This document shows, piece after piece, positions 59,601 to 64,000 of a DNA stretch of 64,000 nt. The notes under the pieces were generated by a model. It was given only the letters and a program-made list of their open reading frames with translations, was not told where the DNA came from and searched no databases. The DNA comes from Symsagittifera roscoffensis (taxonomy: Eukaryota > Xenacoelomorpha > Acoela > Convolutidae), in NCBI RefSeq assembly GCF_963678635.1, contig NC_087064.1:31720369-31784368 (forward strand), read 5' to 3'. Every line of letters starts with the position of its first letter. Position 1 is the stretch's first letter. A program made the position numbers and the translations under genes.

Positions 59601-60513
59601 TGATTATAACTCAAAAAAATTGTTCCAAAATGAATTGAGGCTAGCTAATTGGTGGTATTAACTCAAAATTTCAAACTTTGATATTGTCCAAAATTTATAG
59701 GTTTTCAATGTTTTCGTTTCCCAAAAAGTATTCGATGTGAATTAAGGGATAGTCGGAACACTCAGAGCTTTGCCCTGATATACGAGCAATCTTATTTTTG
59801 TTAACTTGAGCTCAAGTATTCGCAAATTATTGTAAGCATCTAATTTCAATGATGCATAAGGTATGATGGCGTTGGTTGGCGGCAACATTTTCGTGTACAA
59901 ACTGCTGCTAAAAACTGACTTCATGTTTTAACTTGTTTCAAGTTCTGGGAATTTGTTTTGGTCAATAGTGGATATAAATGCAAAAAATAGTTTTAAATGC
60001 CGCAAAACATAAGTTAAATTTGTTGCCTAACAGAACTGAATTAGTTTTTTTTTCGGTAACTTTCGTTCTTGTAACAGAAAAGAGCCATAAATTTAACTTC
60101 AGGCCGTATATCTGCCCACAATCTGCTCAAATGTTATCGTCGAAGTTGGTTTCGGCCCAGGTAACTTTCGGCGAAGTCACCATCCGACTGTAGTCGAGGG
60201 CGCCCCTTATGTCATACTCGGCCGAGAGGTGGAACATTTTGGACTCCGTCATATGGATTCGGTAACTTTCAATTACACAACTGTTGCAGAGGATCTGACA
60301 TTTCATTGGTTCAAACATAACATCATGTGTAAAGATAATGCATGGATTTGTGACGAAACAATGCCTGGTAAAAATCAAGGGGCAGGTGGGGGAAAAGGAA
60401 GGAGTGGTGGGGCTAGTGGCAGTGAGAAGAAAAGTGGGGGCAGCAAAAAAGGAAGAAGGAAGAAGCAGCAGGCTGCTCAAAGAAAAACCGAGTTCAGAAG
60501 AAGGCGTCACTGA
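38661..60513 (+). CDS. Five-exon secreted Cys-rich protein, paralogue copy 2 (unknown family)
   Basis: Exons 38661-38685, 39708-39849, 40206-40384, 44822-44952 and 60103-60513 join in frame with phases 1, 2, 1 and 0 into 295 residues, the same count as copy 1. The predicted signal peptide is MFFGLFFAAFLSA followed by EVYC. Conserved cysteines are VYC, IAC, WYC, DCC, TIC, IMC and WIC, eight in all and enough for four disulfides. The tail is Gly/Ser/Lys/Arg-rich (GGSKKGRRKKQQAAQRK). The function is unknown. The gene spans 21.9 kb because intron 4 (15.1 kb) holds a 12.36-kb Polinton-like element. Exon 1 is the least certain part; exons 2-5 are supported by conservation with copy 1 and perfect splice phases. 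Confidence 0.75.
38686..39707. other. Intron 1 of gene copy 2 with reversed family A scraps
   Basis: TTGTTCCGACTGCCTTTTAA at about 39001 and AGCAAGACTCCTTGTGTCAG at about 39175 are reversed family A 3' ends. The acceptor is AATTTCAG at 39700-39707. Confidence 0.55.
39708..39849 (+). CDS. Copy 2 exon 2
   Basis: It reads AFLSAEVYCSLYTPRG, then ATEGWESLVFWITNSI and RGIACSTH, and ends CACAG|GTGAGG in phase 2. The minus strand over it is also open, which is a shadow. Confidence 0.8.
40206..40384 (+). CDS. Copy 2 exon 3
   Basis: The acceptor is TTTTAG ending 40205. It reads SQWYCLDAYHTPDP, a 20-residue middle not conserved with copy 1 (four residues longer overall), then KAWFDLLIKEKWEDINMIN and FLNP. 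The donor is CCAC|GTAATT, phase 1. Confidence 0.82.
40385..41070. other. Start of intron 3 of gene copy 2
   Basis: AT-rich. Repeated ATAATCTGCATA / AAATCTGCATATTC words appear near 41030-41060, the same minisatellite as at 42460-42650. The CCCGGG foldback element was inserted between the two satellite parts. Confidence 0.5.
41071..41994. mobile_element. Foldback element with CCCGGG ends, about 924 bp
   Basis: The left end reads CCCGGGATGACC..CTTATCATACAATTCC. The right end is the reverse: GGAATTGTATGATAAGCATT..GGTCAACCCGGG. TCATACAATT / AATTGTATGA repeats are spread through both arms. No transposase frame is evident. The superfamily was not identified and no target duplication was resolved. 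Confidence 0.65.
42055..42655. repeat. Minisatellite of ATAATCTGTATA-type units
   Basis: At 42465-42650 short units such as ATAATTTGTAGA, ATAATCTGTACA and ATAAAATCTGTATG follow one another every 11-14 bp. Scattered units lie at 42050-42115 and at 41030-41060. The repeat makes all three minus frames open over 42440-42741 (tyrosine/isoleucine-rich shadows), which are not genes. Confidence 0.8.
42656..43505. other. Intron 3 of gene copy 2, no gene recognised
   Basis: One open frame (42882-43292) is present, low in complexity and without a recognised domain. It lies inside an intron and is not called. Confidence 0.4.
43506..44041 (+). repeat. Family A repeat, best preserved copy
   Basis: It opens with TGTTCCGACTTTCGATACGA, then GTAACGGAATATTTGTGCTC and GGGGTGG. 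The core is AATTTGGGACAATTAACACG and CGTAAGCGGAGATTTAATCC. It ends AAGGCAGTCGGAACATTCAG, then CACCCTGATACGAGCAGTCT. It sits in intron 3 of gene copy 2 and is used here as the reference copy. Confidence 0.88.
44042..44821. other. End of intron 3 of gene copy 2
   Basis: AT-rich, ending in the acceptor TTTTTTTCTAG (44811-44821). No other feature is recognised. Confidence 0.45.
44822..44952 (+). CDS. Copy 2 exon 4
   Basis: It reads RDCCTNQVDKYMVFG, then MMNPDLYMAKLTDYKNESK and PLNFIM. Forty-three full codons and phase 0 at ATG|GTAAGA, exactly as in copy 1. DLYMAKLTDY against DAYMDKLTNY is the conserved core. Confidence 0.88.
44953..45779. other. Start of intron 4 of gene copy 2
   Basis: No gene is called. 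A 75-codon minus frame at 45003-45230 (from an ATG) has a mixed composition and might be a scrap of coding sequence, but nothing is recognised. Confidence 0.35.
45780..45906 (+). repeat. Left part of a family A copy split by the Polinton-like element
   Basis: AATCACAAATTCATGGAAAT, AAACCACTTGCCAAGTTCTC and TTGTGCTCGGGGT match 28090-28230. The copy is cut after CTCGGGGT at 45906 and continues with CCGGGTGGTTTTTTTCTTCA at 58265. Confidence 0.8.
45907..46330 (+). repeat. Left terminal inverted repeat of the 12.36-kb element
   Basis: It shares in order with the right end: 21 G at 45928-45948, GCATGGAAGACC, ATGTATTAAGATA, GATTTCCGGTCTTCCAT, ATTGGGTATAGAGTCTACAA, TTTCAGTGTGATGGTAAGAT, CTCGGCGCGCGT, AATTAAGGTTATATTTTTA and TTAGCTATTATTTGACCTAA. 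Within it CTTCCAT / ATGGAAG blocks can pair. Confidence 0.88.
46415..46515. repeat. Short tandem repeat, about 33-bp unit
   Basis: AGTTTTTGGAAAAA followed by TTGCAAAA recurs three times with small changes (46421-46510). The phenylalanine/lysine-rich minus frame over it is a by-product. Confidence 0.75.
47256..47850. repeat. Tandem duplication of about 300 bp inside the element
   Basis: GAAGAAATGTTCTATGTTTT, TTGAGTCAGAACTAG, TTTGCTGGCAGAGATGAAAT, TCCTCAAGGTTCCCTTGTT and TGCTACAGTAAAC occur in the same order in 47270-47525 and 47550-47845. The second unit has an insertion near 47595-47630. Confidence 0.85.
48770..49022 (+). repeat. Five ~54-bp repeats, each with a CCAATCAGAATCGAG box
   Basis: CCAAT-type boxes start at 48784, 48838, 48890, 48944 (GCAATCAGAATTGAG) and 48998 (CCAATCCGAATTGAG), spaced 52-54 bp. 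Most units also share TCATGGAA or AAGGAA and TGATATCA words. CCAAT is the recognition core of NF-Y; whether it is used is unknown. Single CCAATCAGAA boxes recur at about 53850 and, reversed, at about 54841. Confidence 0.85.
49230..49517 (-). CDS. Hypothetical frame, Ile/Lys-rich, 95 residues
   Basis: Minus-strand frame from ATG 49517 to the stop at 49230 (MKQKLEIENINSITVLNLIQ to KKKLDKKSHLSH). It is continuous and not made of repeats, and lies in the 12.36-kb element where other frames also read minus. No domain is recognised. The frame stays open upstream of this ATG to 49559. It may be a real but decayed element gene. Confidence 0.3.
   Translation of the reverse strand: MKQKLEIENINSITVLNLIQIQNPDVSEYLLIVYPKLKDFRSIIIQYDKNIYFGNFFFHWLEIKQIEKNFIQISKFEMSIEKTKKKLDKKSHLSH
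50298..50492 (-). CDS. Small protein resembling a PC4-type single-strand DNA-binding fold
   Basis: ATG at 50492; 64 residues. The pattern VTIKKYNMSKRPYIQIRLFT, then LKQVAYVNYTLNEFKELSQM resembles PC4/Sub1 domains (basic strand, R-P-Y-I-x-I-R strand, later helix beginning near NEFKEL). Such small ssDNA-binding proteins occur in some DNA viruses and elements and would suit a replicon with its own polymerase. The call rests on pattern only. A second minus frame (50511-50732) lies just upstream. Confidence 0.35.
   Translation of the reverse strand: MRRVCVTIKKYNMSKRPYIQIRLFTAKENEDLKQVAYVNYTLNEFKELSQMLVDFVFVDNCKPQ
50511..50732 (-). CDS. Hypothetical minus frame without ATG start, 73 residues
   Basis: An open frame beginning at a TTG codon, with balanced composition (KRNDLGHFEKSQQVYHSGEK, then RNTVIHGAENLGLVPLYEA), unlike the AT-driven frames around it. 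It ends 19 bases before the 50492 start of the next minus gene and may be the end of an upstream exon or of a truncated gene. No family is recognised. Confidence 0.35.
   Translation of the reverse strand: MEPCFQLLKRNDLGHFEKSQQVYHSGEKEGEAKWAIRNTVIHGAENLGLVPLYEAKSGKESTMDQELDICNRV
51223..51604 (+). pseudogene. Decayed coding stretch, function unknown
   Basis: A plus frame opens at a TTG and reads VFRDWTNINTYIKKLIVFTL, then SFVAEFSIIYDGKEQKKHQ, and QAYQGNGLFGKSSKNIIQVL to a stop at 51505. The same frame continues with TEFEKFKTQNEPDFLKTIDC. Composition is protein-like, but there is no clear start and one stop lies inside. Not recognised. Confidence 0.3.
51880..52935. repeat. Tandem array with about 430-bp period, AT-rich and stem-forming
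   Basis: Three units begin near 51890, 52312 and 52787 with CTTTCAGTTTT-CTTTAAAATGC. They share AACAAGTGTGCAAAAAAATT, TGCATGTTGCAAAATTTGTA, ATGCAAAAACCAA.CTTCTTT, AATTGATGACTTT..TGCTATTCCCTA and TTTGATCAATCTACATG. ATGCAAAATTTTTCG and CGAAAAAAATTTTTGCAC are inverted within a unit. The third unit is truncated near 52930. It lies inside the 12.36-kb element. Confidence 0.85.
53167..53649 (-). CDS. Hypothetical element protein, 160 residues, acidic C-terminal half
   Basis: Minus-strand frame with ATG at 53649 and stop at 53167. The N-terminal half reads SVEFLADLVQIQVRETVRGV and IPIQVWHMVEVLRSDFNEHH, and looks globular. The C-terminal half is acidic and proline-rich (DNPITIEEHEEFSEPRTPVS), ending SAARQLFDL. 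It is the longest intact gene-like frame in the 12.36-kb element apart from the polymerase pieces. Frames on the plus strand over it are shadows. A set of three repeats (53698-53820) lies just upstream of its start. The role is unknown; a capsid or DNA-processing role cannot be argued from this sequence. Confidence 0.6.
   Translation of the reverse strand: MVLSVQSNKLMFSVEFLADLVQIQVRETVRGVFLARMNIPIQVWHMVEVLRSDFNEHHMTQVPITENQFGTMQKMEEVSEHVGTNYPETPDSRYVAQPFDDFLFPWGEGSVDNPITIEEHEEFSEPRTPVSEPKVMEARPALRSIENLQNSSAARQLFDL
53696..53822. repeat. Short tandem repeat upstream of the 160-residue minus gene
   Basis: GAGAGGGAGGTAGTTGACAGTGG, GAGAGAGGAGGTAGTTGACGG and GAGAGAGGGGTACCTTCAAC-type units recur about every 57-60 bp, each followed or preceded by AGTTGAAA. 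It may be part of the promoter of the gene at 53167-53649. Confidence 0.65.
54197..54788 (-). pseudogene. Broken minus-strand gene divergent from the polymerase
   Basis: It starts at ATG 54788 (MSIKKKTFQLPQITLQEN), hits a stop after about 23 codons, and continues in other frames with NFSIDEIDVDSYFYPKFLDV, then TFVPHIAYQSYKLTAELHL, and the final open part 54197-54496 ending YLLKNQQFLIDYIQKIQ. At least two frame lesions separate the pieces. About 195 codons if counted across breaks. No family is recognised. Its start faces the polymerase start across the TGACGTCA cluster. Confidence 0.5.
54838..54995. promoter_or_regulatory. Divergent promoter with a cluster of TGACGTCA (CRE-like) sites
   Basis: Perfect palindromes TGACGTCA lie at 54889-54896 and 54925-54932. 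Variants are TGACGTA (54877), TAACGTCA (54948) and TGACGTCG (54985). Three are preceded by GTAGGCG or GCGTGGGTG-like words, and a reversed CCAAT box (TGATTGGCTG) lies at 54843. The cluster sits between a minus gene starting at 54788 and the polymerase frame starting at 55054. TGACGTCA is the binding site of CREB/ATF bZIP factors. Confidence 0.65.
55054..57684 (+). pseudogene. Family B DNA polymerase (protein-primed, Polinton-type), broken
   Basis: Pieces in order: 55054-55644 with the exonuclease II-type motif PVFGFNSGRYDLYLI and FLDIMKFLGG; 55645-55918 in the same frame with several stops; 55919-56251 with motif A DASQLYP; then, after a frameshift at an A-run (56244-56251), a Cys-rich DGYCDHCKTVFEAMGCYYHFC region to 56960; then, after another shift, motif B GNSLYGYQIMD (56953 on); and a C-terminal part 57397-57684. 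The first exonuclease motif is absent, so the N-terminus is missing. A deletion near 57190 removes the segment before SLYLALAEE and the first Asp of motif C, and the second Asp is His. It cannot be an active polymerase. Confidence 0.85.
57795..58264 (-). repeat. Right terminal inverted repeat of the 12.36-kb element
   Basis: Reverse complement of the left repeat: TTAGGTCAAATAATAGCTAA, CTTACCATTGACTTACCA, ACGCGCGCCGAG, ATCTTACCATCACACTGAAA, TTGTAGACTCTATACCCAAT, then 27 C at 58214-58240, TGATCACCTCCAACATCTAC. It is longer than the left copy by about 30-45 bp through small insertions. Confidence 0.88.
58265..58724 (+). repeat. Right part of the split family A copy
   Basis: It resumes with CCGGGTGGTTTTTTTCTTCA and runs through AATTAACGCGCGATCAACTC, AGCGGAGATTTAATCCGTCT, and GCAGTCGGAACTATCAGTGC to ACGAGCAGTTTTG, after which the next copy starts. 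Confidence 0.82.
58725..59190 (+). repeat. Family A repeat, tandem neighbour
   Basis: TGTTCCAACTTTTGCAACGA opens it, then GTAACGGAATATTTGTGCTT. The core is TTAACGCATAAACGGAGATT. It ends AAGGCAGTCGGAACAATCAG, CCCTGACACGAGCAG. It lacks part of the middle found in other copies (joint near 58861). Confidence 0.82.
59353..59797 (+). repeat. Family A repeat, strongly diverged copy
   Basis: TGTTCCAACTTTCGAAGAAA and TTATGCTCGGTGTGG start it. The end is GATAGTCGGAACACTCAGAG, GCCCTGATATACGAGCAATC. The core palindromes (AACGCG..CGCGTT) are lost. Confidence 0.65.
59798..60102. other. End of intron 4 of gene copy 2
   Basis: AT-rich with no element recognised. The acceptor is ATTTAACTTCAG ending at 60102. 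Confidence 0.5.
60103..60513 (+). CDS. Copy 2 exon 5 (most conserved exon and basic tail)
   Basis: It reads AVYLPTICSNVIVEVGFGPG, then NFRRSHHPTVVEGAPYVI, LTFHWFKHNIMC and DNAWIC, followed by a Gly/Ser/Lys/Arg tail (GKGRSGGASGSEKKSGG) to the TGA at 60511. The 83 residues up to WIC align without gaps with copy 1 exon 5. Frames at 60127-60510 (minus) and 60338-60529 are shadows. Confidence 0.9.
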   Translation, partial: AVYLPTICSNVIVEVGFGPGNFRRSHHPTVVEGAPYVILGREVEHFGLRHMDSVTFNYTTVAEDLTFHWFKHNIMCKDNAWICDETMPGKNQGAGGGKGRSGGASGSEKKSGGSKKGRRKKQQAAQRKTEFRRRRH

Positions 60514-60730
60514 TGTCTATATTTGCTAAAGTTTCTTATGATTTTTTATGACAGAACATGACACTATTTTTACGACACTATTTTAACTGATTGTATCATT
60601 TGTCTATATACATAATTCATAAATTTTCATTTTCGTTTTCATTTAATGTCAAATTGTATTTTATGTGGCGCGTGTGGGGATTGATTTTCACAAAAACGCT
60701 CAAACTAAAAAAATCTTTTGTTTTATTTTG
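60514..60730. other. 3' flank of gene copy 2
   Basis: AT-rich sequence to the start of the 1.55-kb array. It includes a family A-like GTGGCGCGTGTGGGGATTGA at about 60665. Confidence 0.45.
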
Positions 60731-60892
60731 TAACAAGAAAACACAGGTTTTGCTTGAGGCTACTTTCATCAACTTTGGTAGTTTAATTGAGCAAACACAT
60801 CGTTCAGTTACCTTTCTTGAGTGTTCTGGTAAATTAAAAAATTTCTTTTGCTCTTAAGAACACCTAAAGTTTTTCTTGTTTTTCTATAGCGG

Positions 60893-61263
60893 ATTTAGGG
60901 GAGTTGGAGATGGATGCGGACTTCCCTCCCCCTCAGGGATTTGATCCCTTGCCCGACCAAAAGGGCCCCCTTTGTACTGTTTTGAATTATCAATTTTCTA
61001 CTTTCTTTGAGGCGGCAGTTTGCGCCGAAAAAGAACGGCTTTTTGCTCATAACGTTTTCAAAAAGTTTCTAAAAAACGCCTTTTTTTTTAGATTTTCTAT
61101 AAAAAATATTCTCAAGCGGCTCTAAAAGTTTGGGTCAGAATAGGGTCTCTATAGTGAACTGGTAGAGCTCAGCAAATCAAGTTAGTCGAATTAGAAAAAA
61201 TGTCGACAAAATTTTCGAAATTTTTGAAACCCCCCCCCCCCCCCCCTCGATAAATTACCGGTT
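60893..61263 (+). repeat. hAT-type MITE-derived segment in array unit 1
   Basis: AGCGGATTTAGGGGAGTTGG, CCTTGCCCGACCAAAAGGGC and a C17 run near 61231-61247 with CTCGAT match the MITE family. Its outer terminal bases are replaced by array sequence, so it moves with the array and not as a free element. Confidence 0.7.
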
Positions 61264-61429
61264 TCAGGATTCCATGCCTGGTTTCACAAATTCTTCAGGT
61301 TGTTGCAATTTTGGCACCCTCGAACCATTTATTTCAGTTACAAAAATTTGTTCCGCATCTGAGTTCTATAAATCAGAATCAATTTCATCGTCCATTTCAG
61401 TCAATCTCTATAAAACTGTTGAATAACCA

Positions 61430-61850
61430 ATTTTTTTTGTAACGAAAATAACGGAATATATTTGCTCGGGTGGGTTTTTTCTCTGACGGATTTTTTAAAT
61501 CACTCAAAAAGTTTTGTTGTCTGGAGTTCAATTTCGAAGAGATATTTAATCTGTAACTGTGATAGTTTTTCGTAAAGTTGTGTGTGTTTAAAGACTGCCA
61601 TTCTGGCCAAATTGAGACAATTAACGCGCGATGTATTTCACGCTTTCAACGTGTAAACGGAGATTTCTTACGTCTTAGAAATGGTTTCATATTGTTTAGA
61701 GGAAGCTTATTTGACATTGTTGATTTGTTACTAGGAGCGATTCTCATTATAAAAAATCATTTCATTTTTACACCTGTTTTTTCAGATTATTACTGCTCTA
61801 TCGAGCCAGTCGGAACATTCAGGGCATTGCCTTGATTAGAACAATTTTCT
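61430..61850 (+). repeat. Family A segment in array unit 1
   Basis: GTAACGAAAATAACGGAATA, TTTGCTCGGGTGGG, GAGACAATTAACGCGCGATG and GCCAGTCGGAACATTCAGGG lie in family order. Confidence 0.75.
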
Positions 61851-62452
61851 TTTAATTGAAATCTGTTTTGGTTTAAAAGCTGTTATCTTTTTTTGTGTTT
61901 TTTTTTCATTTTTTGTAGACATTTCCACACTTAGTATTTGCTACTTTTTCTTTTCTTTTACTGATTTAGGTCGCTCCACCGTACAAAATTTTCTTAATTG
62001 ACAAAACTCCAAATACTTTAACTCGGACAAAATGCCCCTTACTTCCATTAAACTCACTTATTAAGTCAAAACGTCATAGTAGATTCCGCTCCGATAAACC
62101 TTTTGAAACAGTTTGAAGTTCCGAGCCATAAATTTTGGGAGGGGTCGCTGCCATAAATTCCGAGCCATAAGTGTTATGAGTGATATCATTTTTACAAAAA
62201 AAAGCAAAACTTGGGTAGGCTTCAAACAAATCGATTAGGCTTCAAACAAATCAAAAAACAAATCGATTAGGCTAAGTACCGCGGAAAAAGTTTCGTAACA
62301 AGAAAACACAGTTTTTGCCTGAGGCTACTTTAATCAACTTTGATATTTTAATTGAGCAAAACATATCGTTCCGTTACTTTTTTTGAGTGTTCCGGTTAAT
62401 TAAAATTTGCCCTTGCTCTTGAGAGCACTTAAAGTTTTTCTTGTTTTTCTAT

Positions 62453-62830
62453 AGCGGATTTAGGATATGGGGGGGGGGGGGGGGGGCAGACGCAGACGCC
62501 TCTCTCCCTCAAATATTTGACCCCTTGCCGACCCAAAGGGTCCCTTTGAACTATTTTTTTGAATAAATAATTTTCGGCTGACTGACCGTGAATTTTTTCT
62601 TGTTGCATTTGACACCAAAACATACTAATTTTGAGGTGGGAGCTTTCGCCAAACAAAACGCAATTTTTTGATTCCAAAAAGTTTATAGAAAACGCCTTTT
62701 TGAGTTTTTTGTTAATTCGCCAGCGGCTCAGAAAGTTTTGGTCAGAATAGGTTCTTTATAATGATTTGGTAGGGTACAGAGAATCAAATTGGTCAAACTA
62801 GAAAAAAAGTAAAAAAAAAAAGGCACTTCA
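62453..62830 (+). repeat. hAT-type MITE-derived segment in array unit 2
   Basis: AGCGGATTTAGGATATGGGG with a run of G, then CCCCTTGCCGACCCAAAGGG, matches the same segment of unit 1 and the free MITEs. Confidence 0.7.
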
Positions 62831-62983
62831 TTTTCTGCAAACGTGGGATTTTCGCAGTTTTGGCACCCTCGAGCCGTTGGTTTCAGCAAAAAAGTTTATC
62901 CCACATCTGAGTTCTCTAAATCACAAACAATTACAATGTCCGTTTTCAGTCAGTCTCTATTAATTTGTTGAATAACCGATTAT

Positions 62984-63467
62984 TGTTCCAAGTTTTCTAA
63001 CTAAAGTAACGAAAGATTTTTGCTCGAGCTGGGTTTTTTCTGTGACGGATTTGTTTTATATCACTCAAAAAAATTGTTGTCTGGAGTTGAACTTTGAAAG
63101 AATATTTCACCTGTAACTGTGATCACTTTTCCTAAAGTTGTGGGTGTTCAAAGACATTTTGGTCAGTTCGGAAAAATTATTGTGCAATACTTTTCGCGCT
63201 TTTAACGCTTGTGCGGAGATTTACAACGTCTTAGAAATCGTTCCAAATTGCATGGCGGAAGCATGTTTGCATTTTTTGACAAGGAGCAAAATTTATCACT
63301 TGTTCTTTATGTGGCGTGTGTGGGGGATTGAGTTTCACAAAAACGCTCAAATTAAAAAATCCTTTTTGTTTTATTACATTTAATTTTTCTTGTTGTTACT
63401 ACTCTATAGATCTTAAAAGGCATTCGAAGCACTCAAGCCAATGCGCTGATACGAGCAGTCAAGTTTT
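62984..63467 (+). repeat. Family A segment in array unit 2
   Basis: TGTTCCAAGTTTTCTAACTA, GTAACGAAAGATTTTTGCTC, GCTTGTGCGGAGATTTACAA and GGCATTCGAAGCACTCAAGC with GCTGATACGAGCAGTCAAG are in order. Confidence 0.75.
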
Positions 63468-64000
63468 AATTGAAGTTTGTTTTGGCTGTAAAGCTGTTAA
63501 CTGATTTTGTTTTTTATTTTTCATTTTCTTTGTATATTTTTCCCGCTTTTCAATTTTTGCTGCCCTTTACTAATCAAAAAACTCAAAACGTCTTTACTCT
63601 GACCCAACGCCCCCTCACCTAAACTAGAAAACTAAAACCACTTATTTAGCAAGAACGTCTATGTAGATGCCACTCCGAGAAAATTTTTGAAAAATTTTGA
63701 AATTCCGAGCCATAAATTTGGGGAGGGGTCGCTGCAATAAATTCCGAGCCATAAATTATATGAGGGATAACATTTTCCAGAAAAAGAAATTTGGGTAGTC
63801 TTAGCAATCGCTTAGTCTGAGTACCGCGGAAAAAATTTTGTAACAATAAAACACAGGTTTTGATTGAGGCTACTTTCGTCATTTTTGATAGTTCAATTGA
63901 GTAAAACACATCGTTCCGCTACCTTGTTTGAGTGTTATGGTAATTTAAAAATTGTCCATGCTCTTGAGAGCGCTTAAATTTTTTCTTGTTTTTCATTAAC

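Larger units (their letters stand above)
60731..64000 (+). repeat. Tandem array of about 1.55-kb composite units
   Basis: Units start at 60731, 62296 and 63841 with TAACAA(G/T)AAAACACAG, and run 1565 and 1545 bp; the third is cut by the window end. Each full unit contains in order GAGGCTACTTT, TTTCTTGTTTTTCTATAGCG, a hAT-like MITE, TTTTGGCACCCTCGA, a family A copy, and CCGAGCCATAAATTT with GGGAGGGGTCGCTGC. All frames over it are short and broken. Confidence 0.88.

Noticed and set aside
60127-60510. 127-codon minus-strand open frame
   Set aside because: Antisense shadow of exon 5 of gene copy 2, whose sense frame is conserved with copy 1.
1-64000. CRISPR array, bacterial operons, rRNA or tRNA genes
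   Set aside because: No direct-repeat/spacer structure, no ribosome-binding sites, and no cloverleaf or rRNA segment recognised by eye; tRNA detection by eye is limited and a tRNAscan run would settle it.

Overview
This is animal (metazoan) nuclear DNA: AT-rich, with coding information split into short exons by GT-AG introns, and with roughly half the window made of transposable elements and their debris. Nothing bacterial is visible (no operons or ribosome-binding sites). The species cannot be named. A splice-acceptor-like TTTCTAG seven bases before a start codon hints at, but does not prove, a lineage that uses spliced-leader trans-splicing.

Host genes, all on the + strand. (1) A five-exon gene at 7018-17554. 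(2) A two-exon apolipoprotein-D-like lipocalin at 21663-22718. (3) A second five-exon gene at 38661-60513 that is a diverged tandem copy of the first. The two five-exon genes were assembled by eye from small exons, most of them hidden between transposons. They share exon order, intron phases (1, 2, 1, 0), a predicted signal peptide, most cysteines and a highly conserved last exon followed by a basic Gly/Ser/Lys tail. Each predicts 295 residues. I do not recognise the family, and it is the main candidate here for an undescribed gene system. A short lipocalin-like exon fragment may lie at 25546-25713.

Mobile DNA, left to right. A decayed Ty3/gypsy LTR element lies at 974-5245 and carries an inverted copy of part of its own gag. 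A young, nearly intact relative of it (9095-15630) has 213-bp LTRs about 98% identical and an AGTAC target duplication; it sits 20 bp inside intron 3 of gene copy 1. hAT-type MITEs with 8-bp target duplications lie at 17898-18246, 18750-19476 and 36266-36633. A Tc1/mariner-type foldback element flanked by TA lies at 23012-23648. A decayed LINE lies at about 36780-38240 and a CCCGGG-ended foldback element at 41071-41994. A 12.36-kb Polinton/Maverick-like element (45907-58264) lies inside intron 4 of gene copy 2; it has long terminal inverted repeats, an imperfect 6-bp target duplication and a broken family B DNA polymerase. Between its divergent genes lies a cluster of TGACGTCA (CRE-like) sites. 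A repeat family of about 500 bp (called A here) recurs more than ten times, often in tandem, and a related family (C) recurs four times. The right end is a tandem array of about 1.55-kb units that includes hAT-like and family A segments.

Insertion order can be read from nesting: hAT into family C, the Polinton-like element into family A, and the LTR element into intron 3. Introns of the two paralogues have therefore grown independently by different elements, while exon structure and reading frame stayed intact.
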